A DNA stretch of 26,012 nucleotides, taken from JABIFK01 sp047619225. GTDB lineage: Bacteria > Latescibacterota > UBA2968. The position numbers and the translations under genes are program-made. Location of the stretch: assembly GCA_047619225.1 (NCBI GenBank), contig JBLHJX010000043.1:1-26012 (forward strand), in the 5' to 3' direction. This document shows positions 1 through 8,765 of this stretch, piece by piece (within the stretch, counting starts at the first letter, position 1; the number at the start of each line of letters is the position of its first letter). Below the pieces are notes generated by a model. That model saw nothing but the letters and a program-made list of their open reading frames with translations, was not told where the DNA came from and searched no databases.

Positions 1-241
1 AGACAAAATAGGAAAAGCCGGGTCACCACCTGAAATCAGTTGAAACTCAGCATTGTTTTCACGAACCGAAATGCCGCCGTCATCATCTGTGAAATAAATC
101 CTTACAATGCCGGCTTCAGGCAGAGTCTGCTTGGCAGGCCCACCCACAGCTGCATCGGATGGCACCAGATAATTGTCTACGCCCCCCGAGCACCCCACAC
201 ACACCCACGATTACCAACCATAACACATATCGCATTTGCAT
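1..241 (-). CDS. Secreted protein of unknown function, N-terminal part only, apparent frameshift in a G6 run
   Basis: The ATG at 241-239 lies two bases after the TAA of the upstream permease gene, in the context GGTGGTAATCATG, so the two are probably translationally coupled. The first 20 residues (MQMRYVLWLVIVGVCGVLGG) form a signal peptide-like segment. Read strictly, this frame then gives a short unlikely tail. The next frame is open from 180 to the window edge and reads VDNYLVPSDAAVGG, then PEAGIVRIYFTDDDGG, then NAEFQLISGGDPAFPILS, which looks like genuine protein. Removing one G from the run of six (plus-strand C run 182-187) joins the two parts in frame. I infer a secreted or periplasmic protein with an extracytoplasmic beta-rich start. 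I do not recognise the family, and the rest lies outside the window. The shift may be a consensus error or a true mutation. Confidence 0.6.
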
Positions 242-243
242 GA

Positions 244-2232
244 TTACCACCAATGAACAGAATGCCCCTGCCCCGGCCACCAGAACATATCCACAACAAA
301 ACACCAAACCACCCCAGCCGTATACCCCACCAGCAAACCAAAAAAAACAGGTTTGCTCTGCCGATAAAGATTCACGCCGCCCACACGCATAATAATCGCC
401 TTGCAAGCCCAAGCTATAAAAACAGGCATGACCAGCGACGCCGTATTATCAGCTGCCGATATGGTCAGTCCAATAGGATGAATAGGCCACCACGAAAATC
501 TGTAGCGCAAAAAGGTAAGCAAACCCATCAGCCCGGCACCAATGCCAAAAAAGACCATGCGCTCAACATCAGGACCTTTGGGTGCGCGCATCAATACCAA
601 TGAGGATTCAAAGACACCCTTAGGATCGCCACTAAAAAAAGGAAAGCGTGGAAAGTTGTATGCGCCGTAGGTGTGCCCCATGTACAATATCAAGAAAATG
701 GAAGACGCCAATCCAGCCAGCACCCCCACAGCCACGCAGGCCAACAACATCCGACGATTCCCACCAATCAAATCCCCCAATTTGATGGCCTGAGCCAGCC
801 CCGGCGTAAACAAGCCCCGCATATAATCGATCAGCGAATACGACAACGTAAGGGCAGTCATGCTGGCACCCGACATGCCGTATGTGCCTCGTAAGTCCAT
901 TGCAAAAGCTTGGGGCGTTACAGTCGCTCCCGAATAAACCACCCCAGCTTCAGACACAATTCTGGCGATGCCAATATAGATAATGCCCACACCCGCTGCA
1001 AATACCAGCGCAGTGCCCCAATCCATGCCCGTTTGATGTAACCAAAACAAAGCGTAACAAAAACAGATGAGCAACATCAAAACAGCTGTCCGATAAGACA
1101 ACACCTCGTCTTGATCATCAACTGGATGATTGGCATAAATGGCCTTGAGAAAGACATCTTTTAAATGCTGGCGTGCCACCCATAAACGCCAAACAACCAA
1201 AGCCCCCAAAGCCCCAAAACACTGCCAAGCTTCGGTGGGTGGATCGGCACTAAACGAATCGGTTGATGTTTGAATCTGATACCCAAAACGATTAAAAATA
1301 TCGCCCTCAATCACATGGAGCAAAAAGAAAAACCAAATGCTAAACAACACCTGCGTATTGGCAAAATAAGCAAAACCGATGGTTAAAAATTGCATCGGTT
1401 GTATATATAACCCAGGTGAATAACGCGTGAACTGAAAATATCCCCCATGAGGCAAAACGCCCACACTCGGCAGCAGCGGATAAGCCCACGAAAGGGAATG
1501 CCACACAAATATCCCAAAAGGAAAAACCGCTGCGACCCAAAACAAACGGTTGCGCATGAATGCAGGAAACAACCTGTTGGACATCGCATCGGCAGACATT
1601 TCGATGGGCACAGCTGCGATGGGGTAGACCAACCTTTCACTCTCCACCCATTGCTTGCGCAAAATCACCATCACACTGGCCGAAATGCCCAAGACCGCCA
1701 CCACCAGGCTCGCCCACCAAGTAAGCGGTATCACCCAAACCATCCACGGAATGGGCGCACCAGGGGGCAACCCTTCGTAAAACCCTCGAATGGCATCTAA
1801 GTCAGTCGGTACCATCCAAGATGCCAGATGCGGGTGATAAAACTCTGCCCACCCATTTTCGGGTGTGGCAAAATAAAAAGGGGTGGAAATCACCCCAATT
1901 AAAAAACCGGTCACCCCAGATGTAGGTACCACACATCCCACCATCCCAATAGCCACAATCGCCAACAATTCACTCTGCGAAAAAACCAACGACCGACTCA
2001 CAAGCTTCAACGCAGGATTGATCAAACCCACCATCACAATAAAAACAGCCAACAATGTGATCTGAAAAAAACTCAAGTTAAGCCGCGACGATTTCACAAC
2101 AGTTTCTGCATAGGTCGCCCATAAATTGATAAACACAACAATGGCAATCCCCAACACCACGGCTCGAACGGTAATACCCGGTGTGATAGGGTTTTCAGAT
2201 GGTGACGGTACAAGGGGTGCCTGTAAAGCCAA
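244..2232 (-). CDS. DUF6785/DUF6784-type polytopic membrane protein (putative permease)
   Basis: About 662 residues with a dozen or so hydrophobic segments spread over the whole length, so this is an inner-membrane protein and probably a transporter. The stretch FATPENGWAEFYHP, followed by a tryptophan-rich segment near residue 150, and the preceding SQSELLAI motif match what I remember of the DUF6785/DUF6784 proteins, which resemble oligopeptide transporters and are common in Poribacteria and planctomycete-like genomes. Substrate unknown. Start: an ATG exists at 2262, but it lies inside an inverted repeat and has no ribosome site. The TTG at 2232-2230 has GGAGG (plus 2238-2242) five bases upstream, so I prefer it. 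Upstream are a PorV-like gene and a TonB receptor, and downstream a coupled secreted protein, which suggests that the permease carries a substrate taken up by this locus. Confidence 0.8.
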   Translation of the reverse strand: MALQAPLVPSPSENPITPGITVRAVVLGIAIVVFINLWATYAETVVKSSRLNLSFFQITLLAVFIVMVGLINPALKLVSRSLVFSQSELLAIVAIGMVGCVVPTSGVTGFLIGVISTPFYFATPENGWAEFYHPHLASWMVPTDLDAIRGFYEGLPPGAPIPWMVWVIPLTWWASLVVAVLGISASVMVILRKQWVESERLVYPIAAVPIEMSADAMSNRLFPAFMRNRLFWVAAVFPFGIFVWHSLSWAYPLLPSVGVLPHGGYFQFTRYSPGLYIQPMQFLTIGFAYFANTQVLFSIWFFFLLHVIEGDIFNRFGYQIQTSTDSFSADPPTEAWQCFGALGALVVWRLWVARQHLKDVFLKAIYANHPVDDQDEVLSYRTAVLMLLICFCYALFWLHQTGMDWGTALVFAAGVGIIYIGIARIVSEAGVVYSGATVTPQAFAMDLRGTYGMSGASMTALTLSYSLIDYMRGLFTPGLAQAIKLGDLIGGNRRMLLACVAVGVLAGLASSIFLILYMGHTYGAYNFPRFPFFSGDPKGVFESSLVLMRAPKGPDVERMVFFGIGAGLMGLLTFLRYRFSWWPIHPIGLTISAADNTASLVMPVFIAWACKAIIMRVGGVNLYRQSKPVFFGLLVGYTAGVVWCFVVDMFWWPGQGHSVHWW

Positions 2233-2250
2233 ATTATCCTCCAAACAAAT

Positions 2251-2290
2251 CCAGACCGACATCAGTTGCTTTTGGCCGATGCCGGTCTGG
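2251..2290 (-). terminator. Inverted repeat / terminator-like hairpin after the PorV-like gene
   Basis: The arms CCAGACCGACATC (2251-2263) and GATGCCGGTCTGG (2278-2290) pair over 13 positions with one mismatch that can wobble, around a 14-base loop. The hairpin lies 33 bases past the PorV-like stop and just before the ribosome site of the permease. On the minus strand it is followed by ATTTGTTTGG, a weak U-tract. It may be a leaky intra-operon terminator or an mRNA-stability element that lowers permease expression relative to the outer-membrane genes upstream. Confidence 0.55.
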
Positions 2291-2323
2291 ATTGTATTAC
2301 AATAAGCGTACAGATCCTACCGC

Positions 2324-3298
2324 TTAAAATTCGCCCGAAAGGGTTAAACGCAAAGGCGCATCAAACAAATTACCAAAATCGGAATACGACACATCCACCT
2401 GCAAATGTCGATCACCGAATTTTCCTTTTGCCCCCACACCAGCACTCCAAGACTCTTCATCGTAGCGAAATTTATAACCCGCCCGCAATGCCAGCACTTT
2501 GTGCAGCCAAAGTTCACCGCCCAAATTCCAACGCTGTTCACGATCTGTAAAATAAGCGCCTTCAAATGCTGTTGTCAAGGACACTGGATCACCCAGGTTG
2601 CCATAAACCTCTAAAGCAAGGCCTGTGTGAAAGACCAAAGGCATTTCAGACTGTTGGCTCACAATTTCTTGTTCGCCACCCAAATTTTTCATATTCATAC
2701 CCAGGCGCAGGCTGCGATACCCCGTGTGCATCAAGGTACTCACATTAAAAGACAGCGCACTCAATGTTTGGGCACCCAATTTAGATTGTATATATCGCCC
2801 CGTGCCTGCCACCGACAGTTTGTCGGTCAACTGCTTGGCATAGATCAAACCAATGGCAATATCACCCACATCGACAGTGCGCCCGGTGCCATCAGGTTCG
2901 AGGGTGGTGGTTTCCGTGATGGAGGGAAATTGCAACGACACCACGGAAGCACCCACAACACCATAGTCTGTTTTATACACAATGGCACCCGACCAAAATT
3001 TTGAATCGGCCAACCATTTGGTATAGCCCAGAGAATAACCTACACGTTCGATGCTGGTCAAACCCGAAGGGTTCCACACAGCACCATCCATACCGTCAGC
3101 AACAGCTGTAAAAGCGTCGCCCATGCCCGAAATGCGCGCATTGGTCGACACCTTCAAAAAGTTAAATGTAGACGGTTTAATCTTATCCCGACCACCCGGG
3201 TTTAATATCGCTTCGGCATCGGGAAACAACTCTTGTGCACTTGCGGGTTGCCACAAACCAACCAGGGCGACCACCACACACCAAATCATCCGTTTCAT
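2324..3298 (-). CDS. PorV/PorQ-family outer-membrane beta-barrel protein
   Basis: 324 residues with a signal peptide (1-21, ending PASAQ). The mature N-terminus carries the hallmark pattern of the PorV/PorQ (UPF0164) family: FLKVSTNARISGMGDAFTA (about 48-66) followed by GAVWNPSGLTSIE. The rest is alternating amphipathic strands ending in SGEF, a barrel-type C-terminus. PorV is the outer-membrane shuttle of the type IX secretion system, and relatives occur widely in the FCB group as FadL-like barrels. A true PorV role is not proven here. The gene starts 19 bases after the stop of a secreted protein with a sorting-like C-terminal domain, a pairing that supports a secretion or surface-attachment role. 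The ATG at 3298 is preceded by AAGGA at a suitable distance. Confidence 0.85.
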   Translation of the reverse strand: MKRMIWCVVVALVGLWQPASAQELFPDAEAILNPGGRDKIKPSTFNFLKVSTNARISGMGDAFTAVADGMDGAVWNPSGLTSIERVGYSLGYTKWLADSKFWSGAIVYKTDYGVVGASVVSLQFPSITETTTLEPDGTGRTVDVGDIAIGLIYAKQLTDKLSVAGTGRYIQSKLGAQTLSALSFNVSTLMHTGYRSLRLGMNMKNLGGEQEIVSQQSEMPLVFHTGLALEVYGNLGDPVSLTTAFEGAYFTDREQRWNLGGELWLHKVLALRAGYKFRYDEESWSAGVGAKGKFGDRHLQVDVSYSDFGNLFDAPLRLTLSGEF

Positions 3299-3317
3299 AA
3301 TCAGTCGTCCTTATCTT

Positions 3318-5657
3318 CTATCGGTGAATAACAAAGGAACCATGAGCGCGTTTGCCCAAGCTGGAAGGTACGAGTGACTCTACCACATAAAAATAAACTG
3401 CTGAGGTGGCTTCACCCGTCAAAAAACGATCTTTCAACTGCCAACCCGCCTCACCTGCTGCAGGGTCATCGTGGTTCACAACACCCACCAGATCACCCGA
3501 AACGGTAAAGATTGAAATCTTGGCCTTGCTGGGCACACCCACAAATCGGATTTTGAGATTGCCCTGATAATTCCGCACGGCTTCGCTTAAGCTAAACGGG
3601 TTGGGAACCACCAAAATCTCTCGGCCCAACGCATCGGCCTCAGAATTGGCAGCCAAAAGCGGGCTGCCTTGAACCATCATGCGCTGTTCGGGTGCAGACC
3701 ACCCACCTTCGAGGCCTTTTTCAAGGTGGCCACGAATTGTCACGGGCAAATCGGCCATGGTTTTAGAACCTTGTGCCCAAGTGGTTTTGGCCGACGCCAC
3801 CGCACGCACATTATAGGCATATCCAAAGCCCGCCAGCGAGTTTTCGTCTATCCAACTATACGTACCACCCTGACCACTGCCAGCAGGCACTTCGCCCACC
3901 AAGTCCCAGGGACCGGTTTCTTGCCAAATGGAACGATAGACCCGATAACCGACCACATCGGCTGTACCATAGTCTGGGTTAATGGCCTGCTCGGCATCAT
4001 CGGGCCACGTCAATACAATCTTTGCATCGCTGTTGCTGATCTGGTTAAAATCGACATCTGGGGGAGAATCTGGAACCTGCAACTCGTTATCATATGCAAA
4101 CTGTGCGTGTTCCAAATGCCGCAGGAGTGCTTCTTCACCCTTGGCCAACAACTGCTTGCGTGCATCAGGGCCGATGTCGCCCACAGCAAACGACCACTTT
4201 GTGATGTCGTTGGCATACCCGGTTTGGCTGTTCACATCAAACTCAGCTGCCGAACCAAAACCGTAGACCAAAGTAATTTTGGCTTTTTCACCCGGCGCAA
4301 GATTGTAGGGGCCAAACATTTGATCGTGCCACTGCATCTGTTCTGACGTAGGATCAGCCATGGTGGGCGATGTAAAAAAGTCGTATTGCTCCGCCATGCC
4401 CAACGCCCCACGCGTGGGATCATCGATATTCCTTCGTCCATGAACCGTATACCAGTGCGAAAGGGGTTCACCCAGAGGATCGACATAACCGGCAGCCTGA
4501 TCTGTTGGATTAAACACATGGCTGCTACCACTATTGCGAAATGCCAAGGGTGCCATAAACTCATAAGCAGGCGCAATGGGTGTACCCTCTGGCCGGTTTT
4601 TGCTGCCAGGGAAAAAACCACCCGAAGCTTCGAGATCCTTAAAATAAGGACCGCCCGTATCTTCCTCAAAACTGGATGGTGAATTGCCATCATACTGATA
4701 ATTTATATACTTGCCCGCAAAATTTGAGGCACTTAGGCTGCCCTGTGGGTTGGGGCTAAAATTGGGCGATTCTGAATATTTGTACCAATCATCCAGAGCT
4801 TGTGTGCGCGCATAAGTGATCAACCCACCTTCGTGACCCCACCGATAAGCACTTTCGGCATTGTTCACATAAAACGAGTTCATCATGCCAAAATAGGTGT
4901 CATTGAGCTGTTGGCTCCCACGATTTTCAAACTCTAATTCCAAAATGAAAAAATCGTCAAAGTCTTGATTGCTCCACGAATGAGCTTTGCGGGTCACCAC
5001 CACATCGTGCTGAGTATTCCACTGTGTGATGTGGACCTCTTCCCCCGCATTTTGCACCAGGGGATATTTGTGATAGTCAAAATTATGAATCTCATAAGGC
5101 TGCGCTTTAGACGGGTCGATCACTTGTGGACTGGCACCAGACCACCAGTTAGACGTTGACCGCCCAGGTGACACACCGCGATCGGGCACCGTGGTTTGAA
5201 AACCCCAGGTTGCCTCTTTCTGGTTTTGAATGTCATAAATCATGGGCACCACATCGGAGGTTGGTTCACGTGGGCCAGTGACCGACACGTACTTTTCTCC
5301 GCCCACATTGGTCAACACCAATATGCCTTCACCAGCTGAGTGATAAGCCGGTTCTGCTTTTTGAGGGGAGGATTGAAATGTTTTATCACCCCAATATTCA
5401 ACAAATTCTGATGTACCCAACAACGCATAAAGTGCATACATCGCTCCCGGATACGTCATACGCATCATCACACGCCCCGGCGTGATCTGATAATTCATGC
5501 TTGAAGTACCCGAATTGGTAAACGAAAGCCAGACCTGCGACCGGGTCATGTGCCGGGAGGCACTATAAACCACAGACTGTGCGCGCAAGGATACCGCACC
5601 GGCCAAAACCAGTGTGAGCACACCCACAATGCACCAGAGTCTCAATCTTGTAAACAT
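3318..5657 (-). CDS. Large secreted protein with fibronectin III-like region and Por-type C-terminal sorting-like domain
   Basis: 779 residues. A signal peptide (about 1-27, ending LRAQS) precedes a large extracellular region with no catalytic motif that I recognise. Around residues 530-640 there is a fibronectin III-like module (KIVLTWPDDAEQA, then VVGYRVYRS, then YAYNVRAVA). From about 675 to the end comes a typical sorting-like domain: VVPNPF, then KIRFVGVP, then KISIFTVSGDLV, and finally VYFYVVES with a closing FVIHR. In type IX secretion such C-terminal domains direct proteins across the outer membrane, and the next gene encodes a PorV-like barrel. AAAGGAG sits nine bases upstream of the ATG at 5657. 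The 46-base gap to the TonB receptor suggests one transcript. Likely surface-exposed or released; it could bind substrate for the receptor, but the function is unknown. Confidence 0.8.
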   Translation of the reverse strand: MFTRLRLWCIVGVLTLVLAGAVSLRAQSVVYSASRHMTRSQVWLSFTNSGTSSMNYQITPGRVMMRMTYPGAMYALYALLGTSEFVEYWGDKTFQSSPQKAEPAYHSAGEGILVLTNVGGEKYVSVTGPREPTSDVVPMIYDIQNQKEATWGFQTTVPDRGVSPGRSTSNWWSGASPQVIDPSKAQPYEIHNFDYHKYPLVQNAGEEVHITQWNTQHDVVVTRKAHSWSNQDFDDFFILELEFENRGSQQLNDTYFGMMNSFYVNNAESAYRWGHEGGLITYARTQALDDWYKYSESPNFSPNPQGSLSASNFAGKYINYQYDGNSPSSFEEDTGGPYFKDLEASGGFFPGSKNRPEGTPIAPAYEFMAPLAFRNSGSSHVFNPTDQAAGYVDPLGEPLSHWYTVHGRRNIDDPTRGALGMAEQYDFFTSPTMADPTSEQMQWHDQMFGPYNLAPGEKAKITLVYGFGSAAEFDVNSQTGYANDITKWSFAVGDIGPDARKQLLAKGEEALLRHLEHAQFAYDNELQVPDSPPDVDFNQISNSDAKIVLTWPDDAEQAINPDYGTADVVGYRVYRSIWQETGPWDLVGEVPAGSGQGGTYSWIDENSLAGFGYAYNVRAVASAKTTWAQGSKTMADLPVTIRGHLEKGLEGGWSAPEQRMMVQGSPLLAANSEADALGREILVVPNPFSLSEAVRNYQGNLKIRFVGVPSKAKISIFTVSGDLVGVVNHDDPAAGEAGWQLKDRFLTGEATSAVYFYVVESLVPSSLGKRAHGSFVIHR

Positions 5658-5703
5658 AATTTAGAGCTCCTTTAACGGTTCATTTGGTAAAATTGCATAA
5701 ACA

Positions 5704-8700
5704 CTAAAAGTTGAAACGGGCACCAAAAACAATATCACGGGGCCGTCCCAACCCACCATTGTATCGCGTCAGTTCATTAATATCACCAAACTGATCATAT
5801 TTGCCATCTCCCGGCGGTGGCAACTGCAAACCATACTGCACCCAGTTAAACCCGGTGGTCGTATCGTCGCGCTGCCCCCACACATTGCGCACTTCCAAAA
5901 ATACCGTGGCCGTTTTATGTTCGCCAAAAATAAAGTCTTTTTCAAAACTCGCATCGGTATTGGTGGCTGGTGGACCATTGCGGCGTTCTTGCGGCCCAGA
6001 TGGCGGGCTGTAATTATAGGCCGTGCCACTTTGCATCTGCCAGACCATTGTTGCACGCACGCCAGCCAAAACCCGGATAGCATAATCGGCAGGTGTAGAA
6101 TAAATAAATTGCACACTCGCAGAATTTCGGCGATCCAAACCACCTTCCAAGCTGGGAATGCTGTAGTTGCCAATATTGAATGAGTACAACCCACTTTCGA
6201 GCTTCACAGGTTGTTCCCAAAATGCCACACTCTTGGGCTCGTTCACATCTGCTTTCGCTTTATAAGACTGAGCAATTGCATCGGCCCCCTGTGCCAAAGA
6301 AGCGCGTTCGGCAGCGTCAGGTACCCGGGGCACTTCCTGCCCGTCGGACTGCACCGTGACACCTGCAAAATACTTATCACTGCGTATAAACGACGCGTCG
6401 GGTACAATAAACCACTCCCACGAAGCGTTTCCACCGCGATGCCCTTTCACCCACCCAACATTATAAGCCAGGTTAAGCGCTGTGTTTTTGCTAAACTTCT
6501 TGCTCAATGCCAACTCAAACCCACGCGAAGTCGTAAACAGGCGATTAAAGAAACCGTGCGAATAAGACGAATTAAATCCTTTAAATGGCTCATCCACAAA
6601 AAAGTCAGAGCCACCACTGCTCAATTGGCCATCCTGGTCTTTATAAAACGCCGTTAGGCCCAACACATAAGGCCCAGCAAAGTTCCAATCGACACCCACC
6701 TCAAAGTTGGTGGTGCGCTCGGGTTTCATGTCGACATTGCCAAACTCACCGGCCAGCGGATAAACCAACGAGTTCATGATTTCGGCCTGGTCGATCTGCC
6801 CATTTCCATTGAGGTCTTGGTCGGGCTGTGAAGATGAAAACGTGCGGTTGTACAGATGCTGTAACTGTGTGAATTGATGGAACTGCCCCGTAAAGAAACG
6901 GATTGAAGCCCGTTCGGTAATCGGGTGCGAAATGCCTAACCTTGGGCTAATGGCTGTTTGCGTTGCCCCATCTACTACGGGCACACTGCGCCAACGTGTG
7001 AGTGTGCTGTAGTGGTTCCACAATACTTGCTCCATCGCCCGACCATAAGACTTGCCCGGTGCCAGCGTCTCAAGCCGCACACCAGCCCTTACGATGAGAC
7101 CTTCAAACTCCATTTTATCCTGCGCATAAAGTGCATACGTCGTGGGGTTAAACGGTGTCATCCCAACAATAGGATCACCCTCACCCACAAGCCGCACCGT
7201 TCGGCTTCGAGTATCACCAAATGTTTCGTCATGCTGGTACAAACTGTGTCGGATAACTTCAAATCCAGTTTTGAAAAAATGCCCTTTGGTCATCTGGCTG
7301 CTCAAATCACCTTTGAGGATCAACCTTTTGCGTCGGGCATAGGTAAAGGCATGTATGTCTCTGTCGAGATAAAATCCATTGGCATCACGCAGAATATCCC
7401 CTGTAGCGGCAGGTACATTACTTGTGTCTATTGCGGTTCGCTGCCAAGATACCCGAATGTCATAAAATGTTTTAGGTGACACCGTATGCGTAAACACCGC
7501 ATAAGCCACCTGATCGTGCCGAGGTGAACTACCCGATGCGCTAAACCCATCAGATACAAACAGATTTTTACCAGTTTGTGAAATGCCCCGAGTACCACCC
7601 GGTGGCGTACCACTGATGCTGCCGCCAGGACCGGTCAGTACATTGCCACCCCCATCGGCGACGCCGTCGGAATAGGACCACGTTCCCCCGAACTTAAACT
7701 TCATATTGTCTGACGGACGGTACGTTAAGTTGCCCGAAGACCGTATGTTGCTTGGTTCGCGATTTTGAGCATTGGGATAGACTGTGGCCCGACGCGTACT
7801 TGAGGTACTCGCAAAGAATCCGAGACCTTCACTTATGGGTCCCGAAAGGTTGGCTTCGATAAAATGCCCCGTTACCTCATCGTAATTTGACCGCGTATGA
7901 TTTAATGCCGAGTTACCATAATCGGCCTGGCCTTCTAACAGGGGACTGTCATACACATTGGCACCCCAGTGTTTTAAGCCCGGCAACGTCATGCGATATT
8001 CACCCAAACCGGCGTAATTTTCTTTTGACTCGCGACTGATCATACTGATCACACCGCCTTGTGCATTGCCATATTCGGCTTCCATACCACCTGTCACCAC
8101 TTGTACTTCTTGCAATGCACCACGGGCCAAACTGTTGACCTGTGCCAAAGCATTGTTTTCGTTAAGGCCATCATCATTGGCCAGCCGAATGCCGTCTATT
8201 TCTACAAAAATCTCGTTCGTACCACTCGTGACACCAGCAGTACGACTGCCGCGAATGCGCAACGAGCCATCGAGCGACACACCCGGTTGTAATTCGATCA
8301 CTTCGGCCGTATTGCGTGCCAATGGCACATTTTGAATATCATCGGCTCCAATGATATATCGACTTTCGGTTTTGTCGGGTTCAATTGCTGGCCGCCTGGC
8401 CACCACCACCAGTTCTTCGGCTTCCAAGCTGGTTTCACCCAACGAAAAATCAACCGTCGTGGTAAAATCTGCCCGTATAATCACCTTGCCTTGCACCGCT
8501 GTATTATAACCAATTAAAGAGGCTTCAAGCGTGTGTGACCCCGGGTCCACAGACAAAACAACATAATACCCATCCACATCCGTAACGGCCCCTCTGCGAG
8601 ACCCCTTCACCACCACATTGGCACCAGGCAGAGGCTCACCCTTGTTATCCTTTACAACACCCGTGATTTTACCCACGGTTCCAGCTTGTAGTTGTATAGG

Positions 8701-8751
8701 ATTGAAGGCCATTAGGATACCAGCAAACACCAAGCAAATAAAACTTCGCAT
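5704..8751 (-). CDS. TonB-dependent outer-membrane receptor with carboxypeptidase-regulatory-like N-domain
   Basis: 1015 residues. The signal peptide (1-23) is followed by a carboxypeptidase-regulatory-like beta-sandwich (about 27-110; GVVKDNKGEPLPGANV, then VTDVDGYYVV), a plug domain (about 120-245; RIRGSRTAG, then FVEIDGIRL, then GGMEAEYGNAQGGVISM) and a 22-strand-type barrel ending in FGARFNF with the expected C-terminal aromatic. It imports a ligand across the outer membrane using TonB energy. No SusD-like partner is seen, so this is not a classical SusCD pair. An EF-hand-like loop DLNGNGQIDQAE (residues 646-657) interrupts the barrel and may bind calcium outside the cell. AAGGAGG precedes the ATG at 8751. 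The gene begins 14 bases after the small barrel gene, so the two are co-transcribed. Confidence 0.93.
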   Translation of the reverse strand: MRSFICLVFAGILMAFNPIQLQAGTVGKITGVVKDNKGEPLPGANVVVKGSRRGAVTDVDGYYVVLSVDPGSHTLEASLIGYNTAVQGKVIIRADFTTTVDFSLGETSLEAEELVVVARRPAIEPDKTESRYIIGADDIQNVPLARNTAEVIELQPGVSLDGSLRIRGSRTAGVTSGTNEIFVEIDGIRLANDDGLNENNALAQVNSLARGALQEVQVVTGGMEAEYGNAQGGVISMISRESKENYAGLGEYRMTLPGLKHWGANVYDSPLLEGQADYGNSALNHTRSNYDEVTGHFIEANLSGPISEGLGFFASTSSTRRATVYPNAQNREPSNIRSSGNLTYRPSDNMKFKFGGTWSYSDGVADGGGNVLTGPGGSISGTPPGGTRGISQTGKNLFVSDGFSASGSSPRHDQVAYAVFTHTVSPKTFYDIRVSWQRTAIDTSNVPAATGDILRDANGFYLDRDIHAFTYARRKRLILKGDLSSQMTKGHFFKTGFEVIRHSLYQHDETFGDTRSRTVRLVGEGDPIVGMTPFNPTTYALYAQDKMEFEGLIVRAGVRLETLAPGKSYGRAMEQVLWNHYSTLTRWRSVPVVDGATQTAISPRLGISHPITERASIRFFTGQFHQFTQLQHLYNRTFSSSQPDQDLNGNGQIDQAEIMNSLVYPLAGEFGNVDMKPERTTNFEVGVDWNFAGPYVLGLTAFYKDQDGQLSSGGSDFFVDEPFKGFNSSYSHGFFNRLFTTSRGFELALSKKFSKNTALNLAYNVGWVKGHRGGNASWEWFIVPDASFIRSDKYFAGVTVQSDGQEVPRVPDAAERASLAQGADAIAQSYKAKADVNEPKSVAFWEQPVKLESGLYSFNIGNYSIPSLEGGLDRRNSASVQFIYSTPADYAIRVLAGVRATMVWQMQSGTAYNYSPPSGPQERRNGPPATNTDASFEKDFIFGEHKTATVFLEVRNVWGQRDDTTTGFNWVQYGLQLPPPGDGKYDQFGDINELTRYNGGLGRPRDIVFGARFNF
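6781..6816 (-). other. EF-hand-type calcium-binding loop inside the TonB receptor
   Basis: The twelve residues DLNGNGQIDQAE fit the canonical EF-hand/dockerin loop: acidic or Asn side chains at positions 1, 3 and 5, Gly at 6, Ile at 8 and Glu at 12. It falls at receptor residues 646-657, after a short Ser/Asp/Gln-rich stretch, which suggests an extracellular loop between barrel strands. Confidence 0.6.
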
Positions 8752-8765
8752 GCCGACCTCCTTTA

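Noticed and set aside
116..412. 98-codon minus-strand frame at the left edge
   Set aside because: Only its last part, from the ATG at 241, is used, as the signal peptide of the cut gene. The upstream part overlaps the permease in another frame, and the tail after the G6 run is out of frame with the better protein.
3669..4346. 225-codon plus-strand frame
   Set aside because: Lies wholly opposite the secreted sorting-domain protein, has no ribosome site, and its composition is that of an antisense shadow.
5381..5389. TTTTATCAC, identical to one arm of the LacI-region palindrome
   Set aside because: A single half-site inside a coding region, without a partner arm; chance is the simplest explanation.
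6958..7479. 173-codon plus-strand frame
   Set aside because: Antisense to the TonB receptor; Cys- and Pro-rich odd composition, no recognisable domain.
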